A stretch of 64,000 nt of DNA, from contig NZ_CP013200.1 in NCBI RefSeq assembly GCF_001445575.1, positions 2,666,001 through 2,730,000 of the forward strand. Reading direction: 5' to 3'. The notes below the pieces were generated by a model, which made no database searches, was not told where the DNA came from, and saw nothing but the letters and a program-made list of their open reading frames with translations. This DNA comes from Arthrobacter alpinus (lineage in GTDB: Bacteria > Actinomycetota > Actinomycetes > Actinomycetales > Micrococcaceae). Each line of letters opens with the position of its first letter. Position 1 is the stretch's first letter. This document shows, piece after piece, positions 42,123-50,168 of the stretch. The position numbers and the translations under genes were made by a program.

Positions 42123-43184
42123 ATGCGCAAGTTTCCAGCCACGGCCTTCGTGAATACCGTTACTCCCGTCCACGTCAGAGGACATAGCCAAGAACCCATT
42201 AAGGTGGCGGTCCTTGCTCTGCCGGATGTGCTGGCCTTGGACTTCGGCATCCCACTCCAAATTCTGGGCCGGATCACCGCAGGTCTCTACGACGTGGCGA
42301 GCTGTTCAGCGGGAGGACTTCCCGTTGCGGCAGCAGGTGGCGGGTTCACGGTGACCCCCGATAGGGGCCTTGACCTCCTTGAGGAGGTGCACACTGTCAT
42401 CATTCCCGGCTACACCACGTGCCGAGCGCCCCTTGCTGGCGACGTTCTGGCCGCACTGAAGGCCGCTTACAAACGCGGGGTGCGCATGGTATCCATCTGC
42501 ACGGGAGCCTTTGCGCTGGCCCAGGCCGGAATTCTTGACGGCCTCCCGGCAACAACTCACTGGGAATCCACAGCAGACCTGGCCCTGCTGTATCCACGCG
42601 TCGCGGTGGATGAGAATGTGCTGTTCGTGGACAACGGCCAGGTGTTGACCTCGGCCGGCGTGGCTGCGGGAATCGACCTCTGTCTGCATCTGGTCCGAAG
42701 TGATTGGGGCGCCGCCGCGGGAAACCGAACCGCAAAAGCAACCGTCGCCGCACCGCGGCGCGAGGGCACCCAGTCCCAGTTCATCGAGCACCGGGTGCCG
42801 CACGGCAGCGCCAGCCGACCAGCCGACGTGGCGCGTGCCATGGAATGGGCCGTCCAGAATATGCACCACCCCATCACCGCCGCAGACATTGCCGAGGCCA
42901 CAGCCATCAGCGGGAGGACCCTGGCCCGTCGATTTGAGGGGCATGTTGGCATCACGCCACTGAAGTGGCTGGCGATGCAGCGGGTGGAACGCGCCAAGGA
43001 ATTGCTGGAGACCACAACGGCGCCCGTAGAACGGATCGCAGCTGAGTCCGGTCTGGGCAGCGGCGCCAATTTCCGGGAAATCTTCAAGAAAACCACGTCC
43101 CTCTCCCCTACCCAGTACCGGAATGCCTTCTTCGCCGGTGAGGAACATGGCACGCTGCCGTTCGCCGGTAGGGTGGGCGCATGA
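42123..43184 (+). CDS. FtrA-type AraC regulator with DJ-1/PfpI domain
   Basis: A 353-residue regulator. Residues 25-190 are a GATase1/DJ-1-like domain (IKVAVLALPDVLALDFGIPL; nucleophile elbow VSICTGAFALAQAGILDGLP; ATTHWE). Residues about 235-335 are an AraC double helix-turn-helix (ADIAEATAISGRTLARRFEG, then VERIAAESGLGSGANFREIF and SPTQYRN). FtrA/CdhR-like proteins sense nitrogen compounds. It faces the MFS gene across 53 bases, and its stop overlaps the DUF1990 fusion gene (ATGA), so it is probably the local regulator of both. The start at 42123 gives a 25-residue lead; an inner start is possible. Confidence 0.92.
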   Translation: MRKFPATAFVNTVTPVHVRGHSQEPIKVAVLALPDVLALDFGIPLQILGRITAGLYDVASCSAGGLPVAAAGGGFTVTPDRGLDLLEEVHTVIIPGYTTCRAPLAGDVLAALKAAYKRGVRMVSICTGAFALAQAGILDGLPATTHWESTADLALLYPRVAVDENVLFVDNGQVLTSAGVAAGIDLCLHLVRSDWGAAAGNRTAKATVAAPRREGTQSQFIEHRVPHGSASRPADVARAMEWAVQNMHHPITAADIAEATAISGRTLARRFEGHVGITPLKWLAMQRVERAKELLETTTAPVERIAAESGLGSGANFREIFKKTTSLSPTQYRNAFFAGEEHGTLPFAGRVGA

Positions 43185-44833
43185 CGCCGATGCCCGAAGC
43201 ACAGGACCCCGCCGTGCAAGAACCGCCAGCACCGGACCCTGCACCACTGGTCCCCGCCGCGTTGCTTGCCGGTCCCCGTGGCAGGCGGCTGTGCCTGGAG
43301 CTGGCTGACCTGGCCGCCGCTGCAGCAGCAACGGGCCCTGACCGGAACGACTTCCACTCCGCCAAGTTCTACGCGTCTCACGGCATGGATCCGGGCCACG
43401 GCAAGTCTGCCGTCTACTATGGTCCCGGCGCGGTTGCCTGCCCGCCGGCCAACCCCACAGCCGCCGATGTTGCGGCGCTTCTTGACGCACTGCCGCTGCC
43501 TGTCCTCAGCGAGGCTGCTCTGCTCCAGGCGCTCGCCGCCACCGTGAATTCAGCCCGCTATTGGCAAGAACCGGACGGCGAGGATGTCTTGGCGGCGAGC
43601 GCACCCGTGCGTCACGCACTGCATCGTGTAGCCGAACACTTGTTGGCGTCGCCGCTCGCTGCGTGGTGGACGGCGCCCCTGAATGTAGCCGAGCAGTGGA
43701 CCGTGACGTTCGTTGACGAGGATCCCCGCCCGCAGGTCTCTGCCAAGAGAGCAGTGGACACGCTTGCACAGTGGCGGCTAGCGATCATGGCGGAGGAAAC
43801 GGATGCCGCCACCCAGCGTCCCGCCGACCCCACTGCCAACTGGAGCGGAGAGTGGTGGTCTCGGCCGCCGTCGGGCCTGACCAACAGCACCCGCGCATTG
43901 GGCAGCCGTGGTCCTACGGGGCTCTGGCTGGTGGAGGACGGATTCGGACAGTTGGAGGCTGTTGCACAGCGGCTGCAGGCGCCAGACAATCTCCGGATCT
44001 ACGAGATCGATTCCCCTGAGGCGTGGGCGCAGCTATGCCGCGAGCAGTCCCTGGAGGTCACCGCCTCCAAACTTCACGATTGGTACCGCACCACGGGGCG
44101 GCATGGGAGATGGGTGATCCCGGACTGGGCGCTTCTCAAGGACAAGTACGACGCCGTCCACCTCACCATGGGCGGATACCTGAGCACCGCCGGCTGTGAG
44201 ATCCCCGTGGACGGTACGTTCTCCACCGTGCTGGCAGGTTGGGATCCGGATGCCACATACTGGCTCCGCGATGTGGTTCCCGGGGCCGAGGCCGGCCAGA
44301 CGTGGTTGCAGGACCAGGAAGGTCCGGCCTGGAAGTTGCAGGGATCCAGGCGCAAGAGCCTGACCACTCCGGCGCGAAGCGACTGGTCTTGGGGCCATGG
44401 TGACTTCCGGGGGCAGTCCGTGATGGCGCTGCTGGGAACAGGTGATGAGCTATGGCAGCGCGTTGGTGCTGACGTGCTGCGGTGGAAGGTGAAAACCCGC
44501 AGTGGATTCACGGTGGATACGCCCGGACCCGTGTCAGAAGGGGAACGCGTCAACGTCACCGCAAGCTTCCTTGGAGTGAAGGTCGTTGAACCGGTTGAGG
44601 TGGTGGCGGTGGTGGCTGCTGCTGACAGGGTCGGATTCTCCTACCGCACGCTGCCAGGTCACCCCGTTAGTGGTGAGGAGGCGTTCATCGTCCACCGCAT
44701 TGGCGATGAGGTGTACTTAACCATCCGTTCCCTCACCCGCGCCGCTCCGCAACAGCCGTGGCGGATACTCTTTCCTGTTCTGCTGGTATTCCAAAAGCTT
44801 GTCCGACGCCGCTATCTGCGAGCGCTGCGCTGA
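43181..44833 (+). CDS. large protein with C-terminal DUF1990 domain
   Basis: A 550-residue protein in two parts. Residues about 425-550 form a DUF1990 domain (VLRWKVKTRSGFTVDTPGPV, VVEPVEVVAVVAAADRVGFS, YRTLPGHPVSGEEAFIVHRI), a SRPBCC-like fold usually found as a protein of about 180 residues. The first 425 residues have no family that I recognise; they include a Pro/Ala-rich start and a Trp-rich stretch (ADPTANWSGEWWSRPPSGLT, LAGWDPDATYWLRDV). It is coupled to the FtrA-type regulator by ATGA. The fusion suggests a ligand-binding C-terminal module serving an unknown N-terminal activity. No signal peptide or membrane helix is clear. Confidence 0.75.
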   Translation: MTPMPEAQDPAVQEPPAPDPAPLVPAALLAGPRGRRLCLELADLAAAAAATGPDRNDFHSAKFYASHGMDPGHGKSAVYYGPGAVACPPANPTAADVAALLDALPLPVLSEAALLQALAATVNSARYWQEPDGEDVLAASAPVRHALHRVAEHLLASPLAAWWTAPLNVAEQWTVTFVDEDPRPQVSAKRAVDTLAQWRLAIMAEETDAATQRPADPTANWSGEWWSRPPSGLTNSTRALGSRGPTGLWLVEDGFGQLEAVAQRLQAPDNLRIYEIDSPEAWAQLCREQSLEVTASKLHDWYRTTGRHGRWVIPDWALLKDKYDAVHLTMGGYLSTAGCEIPVDGTFSTVLAGWDPDATYWLRDVVPGAEAGQTWLQDQEGPAWKLQGSRRKSLTTPARSDWSWGHGDFRGQSVMALLGTGDELWQRVGADVLRWKVKTRSGFTVDTPGPVSEGERVNVTASFLGVKVVEPVEVVAVVAAADRVGFSYRTLPGHPVSGEEAFIVHRIGDEVYLTIRSLTRAAPQQPWRILFPVLLVFQKLVRRRYLRALR

Positions 44834-44941
44834 AACGCCCGCAGGATGGCATGGGCACAATCTCGGTTCGAATCTATGTTCGAATTCACTGGTGGGAGGC
44901 AGTTCGCAGCACCCTGCTGGCGGCCTCATCTGCGTAGTTAC

Positions 44942-45388
44942 TCACGCGCTCTGCACCAGGAACTGATTTCGCGTCTCGATGAGTCTCTCCAGGTAGCGGG
45001 CCAGAACCAGCTTTTCTACCAAGCGACCCACAGGGCCGAAGGGTGCGGCAAAGCCGATCCTGTCGGTCATGATGGTGCCTTCAGGGCCTTCCTGAAAATC
45101 GTGGATGTGCCGGAAATGCCGAAACGGCCCCTTGACCTGTTCGTCCACAAATCGCGAAGGTGCGTCCATGGCGGTGATCCGGCTGGTCATGCGCAGCGGG
45201 ACCCCGAAGTGCCATGCCCGCCAGGAGACTTCCTGCCCTAGCCCAATCAAGCCAGATGTCACCCCGGCTACTGCTGTTTCCCTGGAACGCGCCATCGATC
45301 CAGTGTGGGCGTCAATGTTCCGCGACAGGTCAAACAGCTCAGCCATGCCAAGGGCAGTATGGGTAACACATTCAAAAGAGACAGCCAT
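44942..45388 (-). CDS. SRPBCC-fold (polyketide cyclase/dehydrase-like) protein
   Basis: A 148-residue ligand-binding protein of the SRPBCC fold. It begins VSFECVTHTALGMAELFDLS and has LIGLGQEVSWRAWHFGVPLR, FVDEQVKGPFRHFRHIHDF (the characteristic KGPF...H segment), and a terminal long helix (VEKLVLARYLERLIETRN). ATG 45388 is chosen because the fold begins there; the open frame reaches 45430. These proteins bind or act on hydrophobic small molecules. It is convergent with the DUF1990 fusion gene, whose last domain has the same overall fold, an interesting but unproven parallel. Confidence 0.88.
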   Translation of the reverse strand: MAVSFECVTHTALGMAELFDLSRNIDAHTGSMARSRETAVAGVTSGLIGLGQEVSWRAWHFGVPLRMTSRITAMDAPSRFVDEQVKGPFRHFRHIHDFQEGPEGTIMTDRIGFAAPFGPVGRLVEKLVLARYLERLIETRNQFLVQSA

Positions 45389-45428
45389 GTTGGCCAGTAT
45401 CCCAGAGACCAGCTGGCAGGATGGCACC

Positions 45429-45587
45429 ATGACAAGCGCTGATCAAACAACTCTGATGTTGCCAGAAGTCCTTGCCGACGCCACCGTTCTCACCACCCGC
45501 AAAGCAGCGCCGACAGAACTGTGCAAGCTACCCGCCGTCGTGCTTGTGGAAGGACTAGCCACACCCAAGGAAGAGGCAGCCCCATGA
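45429..45587 (+). CDS. short protein of 52 residues, hypothetical
   Basis: A short frame starting with ATG 41 bases from the divergent SRPBCC start and ending in an ATGA overlap with the ATPase gene. It has no membrane segment and no family. The overlap and spacing support translation, and it might act only to couple expression of the ATPase, but the coding call is tentative. Confidence 0.4.
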   Translation: MTSADQTTLMLPEVLADATVLTTRKAAPTELCKLPAVVLVEGLATPKEEAAP

Positions 45588-46306
45588 TGTTTGGCCAGAC
45601 GCCGGTAACCCACGTGGGAGTGGACCCGTTCAACCCACCGAACCCAGATGTATGGCCCGCAACAATGGCCCCGGTGCAGCAGATCCTGCGCGAGGGGCTT
45701 GATCTGGGCCCAGTCACCGTCTTCGTGGGCGAGAACGGCTCCGGCAAATCAACGCTGGTTGAGGGAATCGCCATGGCGTACGGGGTGAATTCTGAGGGTG
45801 GGTCTACCGGAGCCATGCACCACAGCCGAACTACTGAATCCGATCTTCACTCGGGCCTGAAACTCACCCGCAACCCCGGATCCAGCAAGTACGGCTACTT
45901 CCTGCGCGCAGAAACCATGCACGGCTTCTTCACATACCTGGCAGACAACCCCTCCATGGGCAGGCCCGACAGTGACTACCATGGCATGTCGCACGGCGAG
46001 TCGTTCCTGGAATTGATCCTCAACCGTTTCCGCGGCGGTGGCCTGTGGATCCTCGACGAGCCCGAATCCGCGCTGTCCTTTTCCGGCTGCCTCTCGCTGC
46101 TGAGCGTGCTGACGCAATTGGTCGACGGCGGGGACTCTCAGGTCATCCTCTCGACGCACTCCCCCATGTTGGCGTCCCTGCCGGGCGCGGATATTTACGA
46201 GGTGGGACCGTGGGGTCTGCGGCCCAACGTCTGGGAAGACCTTGAGCTCGTGCGGAACTGGCGATCCTTCATGGACGCGCCGCAGCGGTTCCTGAAATAC
46301 ATTTAA
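45584..46306 (+). CDS. AAA/ABC-type ATPase (COG3910-like)
   Basis: A 240-residue nucleotide-binding protein of the RecF/ABC ATPase type without membrane part. Walker A is VFVGENGSGKSTLVE (about residues 47-61), an ABC signature-like SHGESFLELI precedes Walker B GLWILDEPESALS, and the switch histidine is in VILSTHSPML. The length and the short helical region between the motifs fit COG3910 predicted ATPases, of unknown function. GGAAGAGG lies nine bases before the ATG. It overlaps a short upstream frame. Confidence 0.9.
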   Translation: MMFGQTPVTHVGVDPFNPPNPDVWPATMAPVQQILREGLDLGPVTVFVGENGSGKSTLVEGIAMAYGVNSEGGSTGAMHHSRTTESDLHSGLKLTRNPGSSKYGYFLRAETMHGFFTYLADNPSMGRPDSDYHGMSHGESFLELILNRFRGGGLWILDEPESALSFSGCLSLLSVLTQLVDGGDSQVILSTHSPMLASLPGADIYEVGPWGLRPNVWEDLELVRNWRSFMDAPQRFLKYI

Positions 46307-46410
46307 CCGTCGTACGCGGCCTGCAGCTCGGCGATGATGAGCTTCTTCTTGCCCATCATGGCCTTCATTGCTCTTTGTGCTCCCGCAGCGTCCGAGCCGC
46401 TGAGCCTCTG
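46303..46410 (-). pseudogene. C-terminal stump of a PhnB-like (3-dmu-9_3-mt) VOC protein
   Basis: The minus strand reads DAAGAQRAMKAMMGKKKLII, then AELQAAYDG and TAA. This is the usual C-terminal helix of PhnB-like VOC proteins, in which xxRAMQAMLGMKKIDIAAL is conserved. Only some 35 codons can be matched; upstream the reading turns into unrelated sequence. It overlaps the ATPase stop codon in opposite orientation. A remnant of a gene of about 150 codons. Confidence 0.55.
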
Positions 46411-46487
46411 AGTACCCGGGGCAATCTCAGCGATGCTTGAATTCGGGAACAGCCCCACATGGAAATTCGCGGCTTCCTTGGCAATGG

Positions 46488-47414
46488 CTACGCGCCCAGA
46501 TGCGGCTCCACGAGCTCGGCGTAGCGTGCTTTGACGGTGTCAACCACCTCGGCATACGGCAAGTTCCAGATGTCCTCGTTGAAGATTTCCACCTCCACCA
46601 CGCCGGTGTAGCCTGCCTCGGCCACCCACGCACCGATCGAGGCAAAGTCAATCACGCCGTCGCCCATGAATCCGCGGGACAGCAGCGCATCGGCGGCGAT
46701 GGGCAAGTTGAAATCACACACCTGGTAAGAGGCAATGCGGCCCTCTGCTCCTGCCCGCGCAATTTGCTGCTGAAGGTACGGATCCCACCACACGTGGAAG
46801 GTGTCCACCACGACACCGACGGCCGCAACCGGGTGCGTGGCCGCCAAGTCCAGGGCCTGGCCCAGGGTTGAGAGCACCGCCCGGTCCGCGGCGTACATGG
46901 GGTGCAGCGGCTCCAGCACCAGGCGGATACCGTGTTCCAGAGCAAACGGCACCAGCTCGGCGAGACGCTCGGCCACGCGTTGCCGGGCCAGGACAATGTC
47001 CTTGCCACCGACGACGGCGCTTGCCTCGCCATCAGAGTCACCGGCGGCACTAGCAGCGGCGCGGTCCACGGCACCGGGCGAGACGCTGAAGTCAGGCAGG
47101 CCGCCCACCACCATGATGATCTCGGTGGTACCCAGAGCCTTGGCCTCCAGAATGGCCGCCTTGTTGTCCGCAAGCGCAGCGGCTTGGCCGGCACCGTCGG
47201 CAGCGGTCAGGAAGCCGCCGCGGCACAGACTGGACACCTGCAGGCCGGACGCCTTGACCATCTCGACTGCTGTTTCCAGGCCCACTTCGGCCACCTTGTC
47301 GCGCCACAGGCCAATGTGCTTCAAGCCTGCCGCGACGCTGAGGTCGAGGGCTTCGGCAAGTGAGGCCTTCTTGATGGTGGCCGTGTTGATGGACAGCTTT
47401 TCAAAGGTGCTCAT
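46488..47414 (-). CDS. sugar phosphate isomerase/epimerase (TIM barrel)
   Basis: A 308-residue AP endonuclease 2/xylose isomerase-like TIM barrel. Metal ligands expected in this fold can be seen in IRLVLEPLHPMYAADRAV (Glu), VGVVVDTFHVWWDP (Asp, His), and VVEVEIFNEDIW (Glu near the end). It is the third gene of a minus-strand operon and overlaps the DUF993 gene by ATGA. With a Gfo/Idh dehydrogenase and a DUF993 protein as partners it probably isomerises or cleaves an oxidised sugar or polyol intermediate. Confidence 0.92.
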   Translation of the reverse strand: MSTFEKLSINTATIKKASLAEALDLSVAAGLKHIGLWRDKVAEVGLETAVEMVKASGLQVSSLCRGGFLTAADGAGQAAALADNKAAILEAKALGTTEIIMVVGGLPDFSVSPGAVDRAAASAAGDSDGEASAVVGGKDIVLARQRVAERLAELVPFALEHGIRLVLEPLHPMYAADRAVLSTLGQALDLAATHPVAAVGVVVDTFHVWWDPYLQQQIARAGAEGRIASYQVCDFNLPIAADALLSRGFMGDGVIDFASIGAWVAEAGYTGVVEVEIFNEDIWNLPYAEVVDTVKARYAELVEPHLGA

Positions 47415-48652
47415 GCGCCGGCCCCTTCCAGAACAGCAGACTCCACGCTGGCCGCCGATGCGACGCCAGCAGCGTTCAGGTAACCAGCCATGCGTGTTGT
47501 TGCCAACTCGGGATTAAGCAGCAGCCCCGCCGTGTTGGCCAGACGGAACAGCTTGACCAGGTGGTTGAGGTCGCGCCCGGAGTGCAGACCGCCAATCATC
47601 TGGAAGCCAGCCTGGTAGCCGTTCAACCAGGCGAGGAAGGCGATACCTGTCTTGTAGAAGTACGTGGGTGCCTCAAAGATGTGCAGCCCAAGATCCCGCG
47701 TGGAATCGAGGATGGCACGCGCCACGGCCGGCCGGGCGGCGTCGTACTCCTGCAGGGCGGTTGACGCGGCAGGGGCAATGGCGGCAAAGATGCCCAACAG
47801 CGCATCCGAGTAGTGCTCTCCATCGCCGGCAATGAGCTCGGGGTAGTTGAAATCGTCGCCGGTGTACAGGCGCACGCCCTCGGGAAGGCTGGCCCGCAGC
47901 GCAACTTCGTGTCCGGCGTCGAGCAGGGAAACTTTCACGCCGTCAACCTTCGCGGCATGCGCCCCGATGAGCTGCTGGAACGTGTCGGTGGCTGCGGCGA
48001 CGTTGTCGCTTCCCCAGTAGCCAGCCAAGGAAGGATCGAACATTGGGCCGAGCCAATGCAGGACTACGGGTTCCTTGACCTCGGTGAGTAGTGTGCCGTA
48101 GAGGCTCAGGTAGTCTTCGGGGCCGCTGGCAACCTTGGCCAGAGCGCGCGAGGCCATGATGATGACCTTCGCCCCGGAGGCCTCGACGACCGCGATCTGC
48201 TCACGGTAGGCGGCCAGCACTGCTGCCAGTCCTGCTTCGCCAGACTCGACGTCGGCCGGGTCCAGCTGGTCTGTTCCCGCCCCGCAAGCAAGCAGGTCAC
48301 GCACGGTGCGCTCCGGCGTCGCAATCTTTGCAGCCTCGGTGGCCGAGCGGTTGATGAGTTCCTGGGTGGCGGCCCAGTCCAGGCCCATGCCGCGCTGTGC
48401 GGTGTCCATGGCATCGGCAATGCCCACACCCCAGCTCCACAGCTCGCGGCGGAAGGCCAAGGTGGCATCCCAATCGATGTCAGCCGGGGCGCCGGGAACG
48501 TTTTTGCCTAGGACCTTCGGGGTGACGTGTGCGGCGGCGTAGACCTTGCGCGACGTGATCAAAGCAGTGGGCTTGCGCCATGGGCCGGCCGGGTTCAGCG
48601 CCAGTGATTCGAGCTCACCGGTGGGCAGCGGAAGGGTGATTGAAAGAGTCAT
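47411..48652 (-). CDS. DUF993 family protein (dihydrodipicolinate synthase-like)
   Basis: A 413-residue protein of the DUF993 family, related to class I aldolases of the DapA type. It shows ALITSRKVYAAAHVTPKVLG, AKVIIMASRALAKVA, VVLHWLGPMFDPSLAGYWGS, VDGVKVSLLDAGHEVALRAS (the Lys of KVSLLD is at the place of the Schiff-base lysine, judged by position only), and GLHSGRDLNHLVKLFRLANT. It is the middle gene between the dehydrogenase, 2 bases upstream, and the isomerase, coupled by ATGA. It likely cleaves or rearranges a keto sugar acid made by its partners. Confidence 0.9.
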   Translation of the reverse strand: MTLSITLPLPTGELESLALNPAGPWRKPTALITSRKVYAAAHVTPKVLGKNVPGAPADIDWDATLAFRRELWSWGVGIADAMDTAQRGMGLDWAATQELINRSATEAAKIATPERTVRDLLACGAGTDQLDPADVESGEAGLAAVLAAYREQIAVVEASGAKVIIMASRALAKVASGPEDYLSLYGTLLTEVKEPVVLHWLGPMFDPSLAGYWGSDNVAAATDTFQQLIGAHAAKVDGVKVSLLDAGHEVALRASLPEGVRLYTGDDFNYPELIAGDGEHYSDALLGIFAAIAPAASTALQEYDAARPAVARAILDSTRDLGLHIFEAPTYFYKTGIAFLAWLNGYQAGFQMIGGLHSGRDLNHLVKLFRLANTAGLLLNPELATTRMAGYLNAAGVASAASVESAVLEGAGA

Positions 48653-48654
48653 GA

Positions 48655-49920
48655 TTAGAGCTCGATTTCCGGGATGTCCAGGGTGCGGCGCTCGGCGGAG
48701 GACTGCAGGCCCAACTCGGCAAGCTGCACGCCACGAGCTGCCGAGAGCAGGCCGAAGCGGTGTTCACGGCCAGCAACAACATCGCGCAGGAATTCCTCCC
48801 ACTGGAGCTTGAAGCCGTTATCCAGCTCGGCGTTGGCGGGGACCTCAGCCCACTGGTCGCGGAAGGATTCGGTGACGGGCAGATCCGGGTTCCACACAGG
48901 TTTGGGTGTGTGGGCGCGCTGCTGAGCCACGCACTTGTTCAGGCCGGCAACGGCGGAACCGTGAGTGCCATCGATCTGAAATTCCACGAGCTCATCGCGG
49001 TAGACGCGCACTGCCCAGGAGGAGTTGATCTGGCCAATGACTTGCTCGCCGGCCGGGGTTTCCAACTCGAAGATGCCGTACGCGGCGTCGTCGGCCGTTG
49101 CCTTGTACTCGCTGCCTGCCTCGTCCCAGCGGGCGGGGATGTGCGTGGCTGTCTTGGCGTTGACACTCTTGACCTTCCCAATGATGCCTTCAAGAACGTA
49201 GTTCCAGTGGCAGAACATATCGGTGGTCATGCCGCCGCCATCTTCCTTGCGGTAGTTCCAGGACGGGCGCTGGGCGGACTGGTGGTCGCCTTCGAATACC
49301 CAGTAGCCGAATTCGCCGCGGATGGACAGGATACGTCCGAAGAAGCCTTCATCAACTAGGCGGCGGAGCTTGACCAGGCCCGGGAGGTACAGCTTGTCAT
49401 GCACAACCCCTGCGGTAATGCCGGCGTCCTTGCCGATCTGCGCCAGTTCGATGGCCTCTTCGAGCGTCTCAGCCGTGGGCTTCTCTGTGAAGATATGTTT
49501 GCCGTTCGCCATGGCCTTCTTCAAGGTGGCGGCACGCAGGCTGGTCATGGAGGCGTCAAAGACGACGTCGACCGTGGGGTCCGCGATAATCGCATCCAAG
49601 TCTGTGGTCCAGTGCTCAACGTTGTGCAGCTCGGCCAGCTCACGTACTTTTGCTTCGTTGCGGCCAATAAGGATCGGCTCGATAGCCACCTTGGTGCCGT
49701 CTTCCAGCGTGAGGCCGGAATCGCGCAGGGGCAGGATGGAGCGCAGGAGGTGCTGGCGGTAGCCCATGCGGCCGGTGATGCCGTTCATGGCGATGCGGAT
49801 GACGCGCTGCTTGCTGTCTGACTCCGTGCTGTTGCGTCCAGTGCTGTTTTGCTCAGGACGGGCGGCGTCGTTGCCTGCGGTTGCAGCAGCTGCCTGGTCG
49901 GTGGATGCGGTAAGAGTCAT
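48655..49920 (-). CDS. Gfo/Idh/MocA family oxidoreductase
   Basis: A 421-residue NAD(P)-dependent dehydrogenase. After a 38-residue Ala/Ser/Asn-rich lead comes a Rossmann fold (IRIAMNGITGRMG, VDVVFDASMTS), the family block NGKHIFTEKPTAETLEEAIE with the conserved EKP lysine, and the C-terminal beta-sheet domain (LSIRGEFGYWVFEGDHQSAQ, WNYRKEDGGGMTTDMFCHW with the usual D/H pair). AGGAG lies nine bases before the ATG at 49920. First gene of the operon, with a perfect LacI-type operator 61 bases upstream. It probably oxidises a sugar, inositol or glycoside at the first step of the pathway. Confidence 0.92.
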   Translation of the reverse strand: MTLTASTDQAAAATAGNDAARPEQNSTGRNSTESDSKQRVIRIAMNGITGRMGYRQHLLRSILPLRDSGLTLEDGTKVAIEPILIGRNEAKVRELAELHNVEHWTTDLDAIIADPTVDVVFDASMTSLRAATLKKAMANGKHIFTEKPTAETLEEAIELAQIGKDAGITAGVVHDKLYLPGLVKLRRLVDEGFFGRILSIRGEFGYWVFEGDHQSAQRPSWNYRKEDGGGMTTDMFCHWNYVLEGIIGKVKSVNAKTATHIPARWDEAGSEYKATADDAAYGIFELETPAGEQVIGQINSSWAVRVYRDELVEFQIDGTHGSAVAGLNKCVAQQRAHTPKPVWNPDLPVTESFRDQWAEVPANAELDNGFKLQWEEFLRDVVAGREHRFGLLSAARGVQLAELGLQSSAERRTLDIPEIEL

Positions 49921-49980
49921 GGTGTTGCTCCTGAGTGGTGTGTCGATAACGGGAGCCGGAGGGATCGGCGTGGCCTGAAA

Positions 49981-50000
49981 CTTGGAAAGCGCTTTCCAAG
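49981..50000. promoter_or_regulatory. perfect 20-bp LacI-family operator
   Basis: CTTGGAAAGCGCTTTCCAAG is an exact inverted repeat with the central CG pair typical of LacI/GalR-family sites. It lies between the dehydrogenase operon (minus) and the LacI gene (plus), close to a TTGACC (-35-like) on the minus strand at 50021-50026, so a bound repressor would block the operon promoter. Control by the neighbouring LacI protein is inferred from position. Confidence 0.85.
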
Positions 50001-50072
50001 GTGGGTTCAACATATCATTGGGTCAACGAGTTCACAAGGTCGGCTCACTTTGGCCGGTCCTGAATGTGAGCC

Positions 50073-50143
50073 GTCAATACTTTGGGCAGTCAACACGTTG
50101 GACGGTCAACAACTTTTCGACAGTCAAATCTTCGCCGCGTCAA
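50073..50143. repeat. phased array of five GTCAA motifs
   Basis: GTCAA starts at 50073, 50089, 50105, 50123 and 50139, spaced 16, 16, 18 and 16 bases, directly ahead of the LacI gene; a further copy is at 50022. Read on the minus strand each is TTGAC, the core of a -35 box. The sequence between the motifs differs, so this is not a simple recent duplication. It may be an activator landing array or relics of a tandem repeat. Confidence 0.65.
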
Positions 50144-50168
50144 TACATGTAAGGAATAGGGAACCGCT

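Noticed and set aside
50073..50143. CRISPR-like regular spacing of GTCAA
   Set aside because: The shared unit is only 5 bases and the spacers are about 11 bases, far from CRISPR dimensions; it is kept as a regulatory or repeat observation.
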